DNA from: Flavobacterium johnsoniae
GTDB lineage: Bacteria; Bacteroidota; Bacteroidia; Flavobacteriales; Flavobacteriaceae
Length of the DNA stretch: 64,000 nt
Assembly: GCF_030388325.1 (NCBI RefSeq)
Contig: NZ_CP103794.1
Location: forward strand, 496,001 to 560,000
Direction: 5' to 3'
A program made the position numbers and the translations under genes. Below the pieces are notes generated by a model that saw only the letters and a program-made list of their open reading frames with translations, made no database searches and was not told where the DNA came from. Shown in pieces: positions 9,392-18,050 of the stretch. Position 1 is the first letter of the stretch, and each line of letters opens with the position of its first letter.

Positions 9392-10666
9392 TTATTTCCC
9401 TAAAATTCCTTTTTTCAGAATTTGTCCGAAATCGTACATATCTTCATAAGAACAATACAAAGGAACTGGAGCCAGACGAATTACATTTGGTTCACGCCAG
9501 TCTGTAATTACTCCATTTTTCATTAAATAATCAAACAAACTTCTTCCTTCTCCATGAAGAAAAACAGATAATTGCGAAGCTCTTTCTTCTGGATTTGATG
9601 GTGTAATAATTTCGAAATTACCTGCAACTTCTTTATCAATTTCGTGTAGAATAAATTCTAAATACGAAGTTATGTGATCTCTTTTTGCAATCAAAGCATC
9701 CATTCCAACCTCAGCAAACATTTCAACAGAAGCCAAATATGGCGCTAAAGACAAAACCGGAAGATTACTAATCTGCCAACCATCTGCTCCGTGAACAGGA
9801 TCAAAGTTTGGTTCCATTTTAAAACGGCGTTCTTTGTTGTGTCCCCACCAACCAGCAAATCTTGGCAAATCTGAATTGTGATGTTTTTCGTGGACAAAAC
9901 AACCAGAAGCATTTCCTGGCCCTGAATTCATATATTTATAACTGCACCAAGCAGCAAAATCTACATTCCAATCGTGAAGTTCAAGTTTGATATTTCCTGC
10001 GGCGTGTGCTAAATCCCAGCCTACTTTTGCTCCGGCTTTTTGTCCAGCTGCAGTAATGGTTTTTATGTCAAAAACTTGTCCGGTATAATAATTTACTCCA
10101 CCAATTAAAACCAAAGCCAATTCATCTCCAACTTCTTCAATTTTAGCTAAAACATCTTCCAAACGAATATTATGTTCGCCTTCACGACGTTTGATTTCTA
10201 CGATTGCATCTTCTGGTTTATAACCGTGAAAATTAACCTGACTTTGAAACATATATTGATCTGATGGAAACGCTTTTTCTTCGCAGATAATTTTATAACG
10301 TTTTTCTTTTGGCTGATAAAAAGAAACCATCAACAAATGAAGATTTACAGTCAAAGTATTCATAACCGTAACTTCTGACGGAAGGGCACCTACAATTTTA
10401 CTCAAAGGTTCTGCAAATCTTTCTTGATAATCCCACCAAGGTTTTTCGGCATAAAAATGACCTTCAACGGCAAGTTCTGCCCAATCATTCATTACTTCAT
10501 CAATATAAGCTTTGGTACGCTTTGGCTGTAATCCTAATGAATTTCCTGTAAAGTAAATTACTTTTTTACCGTCAACTTTTGGAAAAATAAATTCTTGCTG
10601 ATAATGGTTTAATGTGTCTTTCGAATCTAGCTCTCGTGCAAATTCGCGTGTATTTTGAAAAGTCAT
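9392..10666 (-). CDS. kynU: Kynureninase
   Basis: This 424-residue fold-type I PLP enzyme hydrolyses kynurenine to anthranilate and alanine in tryptophan degradation. Diagnostic segments are YFTGNSLGLQPKRT (residues 38-51), GWDLAHAAGN (216-225, the Asp binding the PLP ring nitrogen), SYKYMNSGPG (242-251, Schiff-base Lys244) and WWGHN. Length is normal for the family. No other kynurenine-pathway gene lies next to it, so it may feed anthranilate or NAD synthesis, or simply catabolism, from a single gene. The final codon is followed by the nested inverted repeat. Confidence 0.95.
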   Translation of the reverse strand: MTFQNTREFARELDSKDTLNHYQQEFIFPKVDGKKVIYFTGNSLGLQPKRTKAYIDEVMNDWAELAVEGHFYAEKPWWDYQERFAEPLSKIVGALPSEVTVMNTLTVNLHLLMVSFYQPKEKRYKIICEEKAFPSDQYMFQSQVNFHGYKPEDAIVEIKRREGEHNIRLEDVLAKIEEVGDELALVLIGGVNYYTGQVFDIKTITAAGQKAGAKVGWDLAHAAGNIKLELHDWNVDFAAWCSYKYMNSGPGNASGCFVHEKHHNSDLPRFAGWWGHNKERRFKMEPNFDPVHGADGWQISNLPVLSLAPYLASVEMFAEVGMDALIAKRDHITSYLEFILHEIDKEVAGNFEIITPSNPEERASQLSVFLHGEGRSLFDYLMKNGVITDWREPNVIRLAPVPLYCSYEDMYDFGQILKKGILGK

Positions 10667-10751
10667 TGTGTTTTTGTTTTGTCTGCTAAAATAACAAAAA
10701 TTGTTTGTTTTGTTTAAGGTTTAAAGTTTCAAGTTGATATACTGTGCGTGA

Positions 10752-10837
10752 TTTAACGCAAAGTTCGCAAGGATTTTTCTCAGCTTGTGTTTATCAGACG
10801 CAAAAGAACGCAAAGCTTTGCGAACTTTGCGTTAAAT
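10752..10837. repeat. Inverted repeat of the 'gcaaagttcgcaagg' family
   Basis: TTTAACGCAAAGTTCGCAAGG at the left (10752-10772) pairs with an inverted arm ending TTTGCGTTAAA (10817-10837). Related copies occur at 36775-36895 (inverted pair) and 39059-39105 (single). It lies between queA and kynU. Confidence 0.75.
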
Positions 10838-10884
10838 TTCTCAACGAACGTCAAACCTGAAACTTGAAACCTTTTAAAACAGAA

Positions 10885-10914
10885 AACCCGACAGCTTCTA
10901 AAAACTGTCGGGTT
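10885..10914. terminator. Intrinsic terminator downstream of queA
   Basis: A perfect 10-bp stem, AACCCGACAG at 10885-10894 with CTGTCGGGTT at 10905-10914, has a 10-nt loop. A-rich sequence precedes it on the plus strand, which gives a U-rich tail after the hairpin on the queA strand. The same stem sequence is used at 42783-42816. Confidence 0.8.
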
Positions 10915-10937
10915 CTTATCTTGAAAATTAATTTTAA

Positions 10938-11987
10938 TTAAAGAATTAACATCGCGTCTCCGTAAGAATAGAATTTATATCCTTCTTTGATTGCTTCTTC
11001 GTATGCTTTTTTCATTAAATCATGACCACAGAAAGCAGAAATCATCATTAATAATGTTGATTTTGGAGTGTGGAAATTAGTAATCATACAGTTTGCAATA
11101 CTGAAATCGTGAGGAGGGAAAATAAATTTATTTGTCCATCCTTCGTATGGATTCAAAGTATTTGCAGAAGAAACAGAACTTTCAATTGCACGCATAGAAG
11201 TTGTTCCTACAGCACAAATACGTTTTTTCTTTGCTTTTCCTTCGTTTACAATATCACAAGCTTGTTGAGTGATGATCAATTCCTCAGAATCCATTTTGTG
11301 TTTAGATAAATCTTCAACCTCAACTGGATTAAAAGTTCCTAAACCCACGTGTAAAGTTACCTCAGCAAAGTTCACTCCTTTGATTTCTAATTTTTTCAAA
11401 AGGTGTTTCGAGAAGTGTAAACCAGCAGTTGGCGCCGCTACAGCTCCTTCTTCTTTTGCATAGATAGTTTGGTATCTTTCAGCATCTTCTGGAGTTACAT
11501 CTCTGTTGATGTATTTCGGAATTGGAGTTTCTCCAAGCTCAGTCAATTTGTTTCTGAATTCTTCATAAGAACCATCGTATAAGAAACGTAAAGTTCTTCC
11601 ACGAGAAGTTGTATTGTCAATTACCTCAGCAACTAACGAATCATCATCACCAAAATAAAGTTTGTTTCCGATACGGATTTTTCTAGCTGGATCAACTAAA
11701 ACATCCCAAAGGCGTTGTTCTGAATTCAATTCTCTTAATAAGAAAACTTCAATTCTAGCTCCTGTTTTTTCTTTGTTTCCGTACAAACGTGCAGGGAAAA
11801 CTTTTGTATTATTTAAAATTAAAACGTCTCCGTCATCAAAATAGTTGATAACGTCTTTAAACATTTTATGTTCGATAGTGTTTTTTTGACGGTCAATTAC
11901 CATTAAACGAGATTCATCTCTATTTTCTGCTGGAAATTCAGCCAAAAGTTCTTTCGGTAAATTGAAATTGAAGTGTGATAATTTCAT
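10938..11987 (-). CDS. queA: tRNA preQ1(34) S-adenosylmethionine ribosyltransferase-isomerase
   Basis: QueA transfers and isomerises the ribosyl group of SAM onto preQ1 in tRNA, forming epoxyqueuosine. The 349-residue protein shows the family hallmarks [20 protein letters not shown] at the N-terminus, [23 protein letters not shown], and [19 protein letters not shown] near the C-terminus. Length matches the family. It is monocistronic, with a good promoter upstream and a hairpin terminator downstream. Confidence 0.96.
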   Translation of the reverse strand: MKLSHFNFNLPKELLAEFPAENRDESRLMVIDRQKNTIEHKMFKDVINYFDDGDVLILNNTKVFPARLYGNKEKTGARIEVFLLRELNSEQRLWDVLVDPARKIRIGNKLYFGDDDSLVAEVIDNTTSRGRTLRFLYDGSYEEFRNKLTELGETPIPKYINRDVTPEDAERYQTIYAKEEGAVAAPTAGLHFSKHLLKKLEIKGVNFAEVTLHVGLGTFNPVEVEDLSKHKMDSEELIITQQACDIVNEGKAKKKRICAVGTTSMRAIESSVSSANTLNPYEGWTNKFIFPPHDFSIANCMITNFHTPKSTLLMMISAFCGHDLMKKAYEEAIKEGYKFYSYGDAMLIL

Positions 11988-12051
11988 ATTTGAATTGTTG
12001 ATTTTAGAGTGTAGATTTTAGATTTGTTTACCTAAAATTTTAAATCGGATG

Positions 12052-12083
12052 CAAATATACGATTGTGAGATAGGCGTTGTCAA
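12052..12083 (-). promoter_or_regulatory. Putative queA promoter
   Basis: On the minus strand, TATATTTG (12059-12052) fits the Bacteroidota -7 consensus TAnnTTTG exactly. A TTG (12083-12081) lies 21 bp upstream inside CTTGACA. The start codon is 65 bp downstream. Confidence 0.6.
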
Positions 12084-12182
12084 GTGTTTTGACGTTTATT
12101 TTTAAAAGTCCTTGATTTTGTGAGGTTTCGAGATGCGTTAAAAGTGTTTTTTTTCTATAAAAAAGATTTTCAACATATTATT

Positions 12183-12281
12183 GTCATTTCGACGAAGGAG
12201 AAATCTTAGTAAGTAACTCCATTCCAATAAGCTAATCTTTGTAGAGCTTCTTGTGGAGATTTCTCCTTCGTCGAAATGACA
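12183..12281. repeat. Inverted pair of the 'gtcatttcgacgaaggagaaatc' repeat
   Basis: Arms at 12183-12205 and 12257-12281 are reverse complements and enclose about 50 bp. This is a variant of the repeat at 6.0, 9.2 and 28.4 kb. With the terminator at 12319 and the copy at 12361 it fills the 409-bp space between aroA and queA (11988-12396), where no gene is seen. Confidence 0.75.
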
Positions 12282-12318
12282 AACTTTATGAGTACAATCA
12301 AATTCACAAATAAAAAAA

Positions 12319-12338
12319 CCTCTGGTTAAAACCAGAGG
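12319..12338. terminator. Hairpin terminator downstream of aroA
   Basis: CCTCTGGTT (12319-12327) pairs with AACCAGAGG (12330-12338). An A-tract precedes it on the plus strand, so on the aroA strand the hairpin is followed by a U-rich run. Confidence 0.75.
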
Positions 12339-12360
12339 CTATATTTATCGAGCTTTATTT

Positions 12361-12390
12361 AAATGAACTTATATAACTTATATGGTTCAA
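12361..12390. repeat. Dispersed 30-bp repeat ending 'acttatatggttcaa'
   Basis: This 30-bp element, just after the aroA stop codon, differs at one position from 23810-23839. The latter sits in the same place relative to the DAHP synthase gene, so both shikimate-pathway genes carry it immediately after their stop codons. Confidence 0.7.
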
Positions 12391-12396
12391 AAATTT

Positions 12397-13626
12397 TTAC
12401 AATTCTGAGATTTGGAAATTCAACGCTCTTAAATCATTCCAGAAATCTGGGTATGATTTAGAAACTACTTCTGCATCATCAATAATAATCGGAACTTTAA
12501 TTGCTAAAGGCGCAAAAGCCATTGCCATTCTGTGATCGTTGTAAGTTGCAATATGAATATCGTGTTTAATATCGTCAGACTTTACTAAAGTTAAACTGTC
12601 ATTTGTTACTGAAATATTCGCGCCTAATTTTGTCAATTCGGTTTTTAAAGCTTCAAGTCGGTCTGTTTCTTTAATTTTTAAAGTATGAAGACCAGTTAAA
12701 TGACATCCAATTCCTAAACCTAAACAAGTCACAACAATAGTTTGCGCAATGTCTGGAGTATTATTCAACTCAAAATTTACATCTTGATAATTAAATCCAG
12801 CTATTTTTTCCAAAGTCATTTTGTTGTTTTGGAAAGTCGTTTTTACACCCATTTTCGCGTAAAGAGAAACTAATTCTGAATCTCCTTGAAGGCTGTTTTC
12901 TTTATAACTGCTTAAAGTAATTTTTGCAGCATCGGACAATGCCACTAAACTAAAGAAATAAGAAGCTGAACTCCAGTCAGATTCTACAACCATTTCTTTT
13001 GTTTCAACTGCTTCTTTAGGATAAACTTTAATTACATTTCCTTCAAAACTAGTTTTAATATCTAAATCAGCTAATAAAGCCAAAGTCATTTTGATATATG
13101 GAATCGAAGTAATTTCTCCTTCTAAAGTCAATTCTAAACCATTATCTAATTTTGAAGCCACTAATAAAAGTGCCGAAATATATTGGCTGCTTACATTTGC
13201 TGCCAAAGTAACTTTTGAAGCCGTAACTTTTTTTCCTTTAATTCGGATTGGCGGATAACCAGCTTCTTTTTCATATGAAATTTCAACGCCTAATTGTGCC
13301 AAAGCTTCAACCAAAATTTTGATTGGACGTTCTTGCATTCTGCTTGAACCCGTTAAAACTACTTCTCTTCCTTCGTTAACAGAAAAATATGCAGTAAGAA
13401 AACGCATTGCAGTTCCAGCGTGGTGTATGTCTACAATTTCGTCATTTCCTGCCAAAGCTTTTTGCATTACTTCGCTGTCATCTGAGTTTGAAGTATTAGC
13501 TAAAGTAATATTTGGAAATAATGCTTTTAGTAACAATAAACGGTTCGTTTCGCTTTTTGAACCCGTGATATTTAGTTGCGAATCATCAATAGTGAAAATT
13601 GAATTCGTGCTTAATTTTAAATTCAT
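12397..13626 (-). CDS. aroA: 3-phosphoshikimate 1-carboxyvinyltransferase (EPSP synthase)
   Basis: AroA joins PEP to shikimate 3-phosphate, the sixth step of the shikimate pathway. The 409-residue protein carries GSKSETNRLLLLKALF (residues 22-37, substrate-binding Lys and Arg), GTAMRFLTAYF, SRMQERPIKILVEAL, and the C-terminal DHRMAMAFAPLA. It is slightly shorter than the enterobacterial enzyme, as is usual in this phylum. It is downstream of the MazG-like gene, with 134 bp between that stop and this start. Confidence 0.93.
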   Translation of the reverse strand: MNLKLSTNSIFTIDDSQLNITGSKSETNRLLLLKALFPNITLANTSNSDDSEVMQKALAGNDEIVDIHHAGTAMRFLTAYFSVNEGREVVLTGSSRMQERPIKILVEALAQLGVEISYEKEAGYPPIRIKGKKVTASKVTLAANVSSQYISALLLVASKLDNGLELTLEGEITSIPYIKMTLALLADLDIKTSFEGNVIKVYPKEAVETKEMVVESDWSSASYFFSLVALSDAAKITLSSYKENSLQGDSELVSLYAKMGVKTTFQNNKMTLEKIAGFNYQDVNFELNNTPDIAQTIVVTCLGLGIGCHLTGLHTLKIKETDRLEALKTELTKLGANISVTNDSLTLVKSDDIKHDIHIATYNDHRMAMAFAPLAIKVPIIIDDAEVVSKSYPDFWNDLRALNFQISEL

Positions 13627-13633
13627 TTTTTTA

Positions 13634-13742
13634 ATTGTAAGTTGTGAATTATGAATTATGAATGATTAGAAACATAATTCAGCCCCGCAATTTACCACTC
13701 CCCATTCATAATTCAAAATTGAAAACCCATAATTCAAAACTT
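13634..13742. repeat. Imperfect inverted repeat rich in 'gaattatgaattatgaa'
   Basis: The left part (ttgtgaattatgaattatgaatg near 13634-13660) is complementary to the motifs cattcataattcaaaattg and cataattcaaaac at 13703-13742. A cruciform or hairpin is possible. It looks like one of the genome's dispersed spacer repeats and separates aroA from the upstream transcription unit. Confidence 0.5.
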
Positions 13743-13760
13743 ATGAGCGATATTTCACAA

Positions 13761-14087
13761 TTATTTCAATTTATCATTGTTTTTGTGACGATCTTTATCT
13801 CTAACCGATTTTAAGTCCATTTTTTTGTCAAAAGCCGCCTGCAAATCGATTCCTGTTTGATTGGCTAAACATAAAACTACAAAAACAACATCTGCTAATT
13901 CTTCGCCTAAATCTTTATTTTTATCACTTTCTTTTTCAGATTGTTCTCCGTAACGGCGTGCAATTATTCTGGCTACTTCTCCAACTTCTTCTGTTAATTG
14001 AGCCATATTTGTCAATTCGTTAAAATAACGAACGCCGTGTTCTTTTATCCAAGTATCTACATCTAACTGTGCATTTTTCAAATCCAT
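13761..14087 (-). CDS. MazG-like nucleotide pyrophosphohydrolase
   Basis: This 108-residue all-alpha NTP pyrophosphatase resembles the single-domain MazG/RS21-C6 type. The metal-binding motifs are EVGEVARIIARRYG (ExxE) and DLGEELADVVFVVLCLA (ExxxD), separated by about 25 residues as expected. Such enzymes hydrolyse NTPs to NMP and pyrophosphate, often for house-cleaning. Its start lies 3 bp after the stop codon of the DUF3857 gene, so it is probably co-transcribed with that cluster. Confidence 0.88.
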   Translation of the reverse strand: MDLKNAQLDVDTWIKEHGVRYFNELTNMAQLTEEVGEVARIIARRYGEQSEKESDKNKDLGEELADVVFVVLCLANQTGIDLQAAFDKKMDLKSVRDKDRHKNNDKLK

Positions 14088-14090
14088 CTT

Positions 14091-16055
14091 CTAGGTCTTT
14101 TTAAGAATTATTTTGTCATTTTGAATTTCGATTATTTTCTGAAAAAAATCTTTTATCATACTATAATCTTCAGCTGCAAAGATAGCTTTACTTATTTCTT
14201 GTGTCACTTTAATTTGTATTTGATTTTCATCAGACATTATATTCATTGTATAAGAGGCCGCTTTGTCTTCCATTACAATTCTTATCGGAGAAGGCAATGA
14301 TTCTACTTTATAGCCTTCTGGTATTTGCAAAAACATATTAAATCTTCGTTGCTCTGGAAAACCAAAATAAATTGGCATTTGTCTTTTTTCTAATTTAAAT
14401 GGATTGCTTTTATAGGCAAAAAATAATAACGGATTCACAAATAATTTCCCTCCAATTACATCATACGCTTTATCGATACTGAAAGAAGCTTTTTCCATAA
14501 CCGGCTTTGACAAGTCTTGAATATCAGCCCTATAATCTTCTATTTCGACGCCAATAAACTGCTGTTCAAATTTTTCTATGTTGCTCTCGTTTGTTTTAGT
14601 ACCATATTTTTCTCTAAAAATCAAAGCATTATAATCTGTTTTCTGCAAAGACAAACTTCCTTCTAACTTTGCTTGCTGCGGATCTATAAATGCACTGACA
14701 GTATTATTAATTACGGAGAATTTGGTCGGAATTAATTCTACTTCTTCACTGTTCCCATTTTCTTTTATCAATCTTCCTTTCCAATTTAGAACATTTAGCG
14801 GAAGAATATTTGGAACTGTAAATTTACTCGTTGCATCTAGTAAAATTTGCTCTCCATCTATCGTTGCTGCTGCTATTAGATAATTGAAAACCGTTCTGTT
14901 AGGAAAAACTGGAACTCCATTTTCTACCGTACTTACCAAAACAGGATCAACTTGTATCTTTGCTGCTTTTAGCATAGAAATCAGCAAAAGATTGATTTCT
15001 GCTGTATTTCCTGTTTTTTCTTCAAATGCTTTTTTTACACCTTTATCAACATAATAGCCTTTCTTTTTATTCCAGTTCATTCTGTTCTGAACGAACTTAA
15101 AAATGGTATCCAAGCGTTGTCTCGGCGAATTTATGTTTAGCAGAATTCTCTTCAAATCTTCTTCATAAAAACTTCTATTTCCTAATTCTTTTGCAAAATC
15201 AGCATTTTTATAAGTTGACTCGGCTACACCTTCCCAAGTTTTGGTAAAGTTTACGACTGGTTTATCTGGAAATCTTTTTAGCTCTAATTCATTTTGAATT
15301 GAACCTTTGAAATTGTTTATGTTATTGACGTAGTTTTCATCTTGAAGTGCAGGAACATCAACTCCAGAATATAAACTATTAATTTGTTTATAATCGCTTC
15401 CGTAAACTTGTTTAATAGGCTGAACATCGGCGGTCATTTCTGGTTTATAAGTTCCAACAAGAAGTGTTTTATAAATAAAAAACTCTGGAATCTCAGATTT
15501 ATATTCGAAATAATTTACTGGAATCTCGTATTGAAAATCAAAATCAGGAAGACGAACCAAATCTTCTGACTTCAAAGTATATTTAAATTCAATCACAGAA
15601 CCGACTTTTACATTTGGCAAAGCGATTGAAGCAACATTCCAATTCTTATTTACTTTTTCTTTAAAGCTGCCTTCACTGTTTAATTTCGTTTTTACAACTG
15701 CTCCATTTTCAAGATTATAGGTCGCAGCATCAGAAAAAGTTACTTTATCGTCTCTTAAATTTTCGTAACCAACATAATAAGAAACTTTTTGAGTTGCCCA
15801 GCTTAAACCTTCCTTTTTATAAATTTTTACTCGAAACTCATAAACATGATTGGCAAGAAAACCGCTTTGTTCATTGTAAGTAAAAAAAGTTCGTCCTTTT
15901 TTAAATAAAATCGCGGCTGGCGCAGAAGTGTCTTTAGGATTTTCTTTTTCCGTCAATTCCTGAATTGTTACTTTTCCTAATTGAAACTTTTGAGCATTTA
16001 TTCCGTTAAAAGAAAAAACTAAAAAAAAGAAAACAGCAAGAGAACGAAAATTCAT
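14091..16055 (-). CDS. DUF3857/transglutaminase-like exported protein, catalytic Cys and His missing (paralogue 1)
   Basis: The 654-residue product has a signal peptide (cleavage near INAQ, residue 22), an N-terminal DUF3857 beta domain (about 40-260), a transglutaminase-like core (about 300-410) and a C-terminal beta domain. In the core, the position of the catalytic Cys (GDCK in the paralogue at 20099-22006) reads TGNTAEIN, with Thr351. The His position reads FNYLI (Tyr392). The Asp remains (LLDATS, Asp407). It is therefore probably not an active protease or transglutaminase and may bind peptides or glycans. It is the last of four tandem genes, 3 bp from both neighbours. Confidence 0.82.
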   Translation of the reverse strand: MNFRSLAVFFFLVFSFNGINAQKFQLGKVTIQELTEKENPKDTSAPAAILFKKGRTFFTYNEQSGFLANHVYEFRVKIYKKEGLSWATQKVSYYVGYENLRDDKVTFSDAATYNLENGAVVKTKLNSEGSFKEKVNKNWNVASIALPNVKVGSVIEFKYTLKSEDLVRLPDFDFQYEIPVNYFEYKSEIPEFFIYKTLLVGTYKPEMTADVQPIKQVYGSDYKQINSLYSGVDVPALQDENYVNNINNFKGSIQNELELKRFPDKPVVNFTKTWEGVAESTYKNADFAKELGNRSFYEEDLKRILLNINSPRQRLDTIFKFVQNRMNWNKKKGYYVDKGVKKAFEEKTGNTAEINLLLISMLKAAKIQVDPVLVSTVENGVPVFPNRTVFNYLIAAATIDGEQILLDATSKFTVPNILPLNVLNWKGRLIKENGNSEEVELIPTKFSVINNTVSAFIDPQQAKLEGSLSLQKTDYNALIFREKYGTKTNESNIEKFEQQFIGVEIEDYRADIQDLSKPVMEKASFSIDKAYDVIGGKLFVNPLLFFAYKSNPFKLEKRQMPIYFGFPEQRRFNMFLQIPEGYKVESLPSPIRIVMEDKAASYTMNIMSDENQIQIKVTQEISKAIFAAEDYSMIKDFFQKIIEIQNDKIILKKT

Positions 16056-16058
16056 TGG

Positions 16059-18050
16059 TTATATTTTTTTGAGAATAATTTTTTGATCTAGACTAACAAT
16101 CATTTTTTGAAAAAGCATTTTTAATGAATCATAGTCATCTGCCGCAAAAATACTACTGTTTATGTCTTTAGAAAAACTAAACTGAATTTTGTTTCCATCT
16201 TTTAAAATATTCATCATTACAATAATAGAATTATCCAGAAACACATATTTTGCTGGTTTTGGAAGCGATTCAACATCATAACCTTCGGGAATTTCTAAAT
16301 TGATTAGAATTTTCTCTAGGTTTGGATAACCAAAATAAATTCTCATTTGCCTTTTTTCTTGAACAAAAGGATTTTTCGCTTTTGCATAAAACAACATCGG
16401 ATTTATAAATAGTTTTCCTCCAATGCTTTCAACAAAATTATTAGTTTCAAAAGCAAAAGTTTCTAAAATTGGATCAGAAAGATTCGTGTTTTTATTGCTT
16501 ACAGAATAATCCGAAATCTTCAAATCGCCTAATTGTTGCTCTAGTTTTTCGATGTAATTTTCCTGATTTTTAGTCGCATTCTGAACTCTAAATCTGTAAG
16601 CATCATAATCGGTACGCAGAATTCTGGCTTTTCCATCTATTTTTCCATTTGCATTTAGTACAGCTACTATATTAGAAACTTCTTTCGAGGATTTAGCAGG
16701 AACTAAATCAATTTCTTTTGATGTACCATCGCTTTTAATTAATCTTCCTTTCCAATTTAAAACATTTAGAGGAAGAATATTTGGTGATGTATATTTTCTG
16801 GAAGCATCGAGCAAAATTTGTTTCCCGTCGATTTCTGCACACGCAATTAAATAATTAAAACCTGTTCTGGTAGGATAAACTGGAATTCCATTCTCAATTG
16901 TACTTACTAAAACCGGATTGGCATCGACCCCAGCCAATTTGAGCATGTTTATTAATATGAAATTAATTTCGGCAACATTTCCTGTTTGTTCTTTGTATGC
17001 TTTTTCAACTCCTTTTTTTGCGAAACAACTATTTATTTCGTTCCAATTCATTTTGTCTTGAACGAACTTAAAAATGATATTTGTTCTTTCTTCCAATGAC
17101 TCTACATTTCCAAGCAGCTTTTTTATATCTTCCAGAAGAAAATCTCTTTTGCTAAGTTCTTTCCCGAAATTTTCATCTTTAAAAATTGTTGTTGCAACGC
17201 CTTCCCAAGTAATTGTAAAATCTTTAACGGGTTGTTCTGGCATTCGGATACGTTCTAACTCGTGTTTAATAGAACCTCTATAATTCTCCAAATTATCAAT
17301 ATAAGGCTCTTCAATTAAAGCAGGAATATTTTTTCCAGAATAAAAAGCGTTTATCTGTTGGTAGCTTAATGTTCGCGTTTGTCCATATTCATTGTCAAAA
17401 CTTTGATTTCCACTTCCAAGTTTCGCATCGTTTTCTATTTTATTTTTTCCCGTCAGAATGGTTTTGTAAATATAAAACTCAGGAAATTCTGGTTTGTATT
17501 CAAAATAATCTACAGGAATATCAAATTGAAAATCAAAATCAGGAAACTCTACAATATTTTCAGATTTTAAAACATATTTGTATTCTATAATAGATCCAAC
17601 TTTGACATTTGGAAGCGTTATCGTTTTTTCATTCCAATATTCATTAATTTTTTTCTTGAATAATCCTTGGCTTTCTAGTTTGGTTTTCTCCACTTTACCA
17701 TTTTCCAAATTGTATGTCACAGCATTAGAAAACTCTAACATATCTTCTTTCAGATTCTGATAGCCAACGTAGTAACGTACTTTTTGATCTGCCCATTTCA
17801 GTCCTTCTTTTTTATAAATTTTAATTTTAAATTCATAAGTATGAACAGCAGAAAAGCCAACTTTTTCATTATAGGTAAAAACAGTTTTTCCTTTTTTAAA
17901 TAAAATTGCGGCAGGCGCCGAAGAATCTACAGGATGTAATTTTTCTTCTAATTCAGCAACAGTAACTTTTCCAAGCTCATATTTCTGAGCTTGGATATTT
18001 ATTGCACTACAGCATAACGCAATACAAAGAAGCAGGGATCTTAGCATCAT
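16059..18050 (-). CDS. DUF3857/transglutaminase-like exported protein, catalytic Cys and His missing (paralogue 2)
   Basis: This 663-residue close paralogue of its downstream neighbour shares the opening KYELGKVTVAELEEKLHPVD, FNYLIACAEIDGKQILLDAS and the C-terminal NPMLFYAKAKNPFVQEKR. It has a signal peptide ending near IQAQ. The Cys site reads TGNVAEIN (Val) and the His site FNYLI (Tyr), so the Cys-His-Asp triad is broken. Its ATG overlaps the stop codon of the upstream gene in a TAATG arrangement, implying translational coupling. The similarity and order suggest it arose by tandem duplication. Confidence 0.82.
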   Translation of the reverse strand: MMLRSLLLCIALCCSAINIQAQKYELGKVTVAELEEKLHPVDSSAPAAILFKKGKTVFTYNEKVGFSAVHTYEFKIKIYKKEGLKWADQKVRYYVGYQNLKEDMLEFSNAVTYNLENGKVEKTKLESQGLFKKKINEYWNEKTITLPNVKVGSIIEYKYVLKSENIVEFPDFDFQFDIPVDYFEYKPEFPEFYIYKTILTGKNKIENDAKLGSGNQSFDNEYGQTRTLSYQQINAFYSGKNIPALIEEPYIDNLENYRGSIKHELERIRMPEQPVKDFTITWEGVATTIFKDENFGKELSKRDFLLEDIKKLLGNVESLEERTNIIFKFVQDKMNWNEINSCFAKKGVEKAYKEQTGNVAEINFILINMLKLAGVDANPVLVSTIENGIPVYPTRTGFNYLIACAEIDGKQILLDASRKYTSPNILPLNVLNWKGRLIKSDGTSKEIDLVPAKSSKEVSNIVAVLNANGKIDGKARILRTDYDAYRFRVQNATKNQENYIEKLEQQLGDLKISDYSVSNKNTNLSDPILETFAFETNNFVESIGGKLFINPMLFYAKAKNPFVQEKRQMRIYFGYPNLEKILINLEIPEGYDVESLPKPAKYVFLDNSIIVMMNILKDGNKIQFSFSKDINSSIFAADDYDSLKMLFQKMIVSLDQKIILKKI

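Noticed and set aside
13319..13654. 111-codon frame opposite aroA
   Set aside because: It lies wholly inside the well-supported aroA gene apart from its last few codons, and its protein has no recognisable feature.
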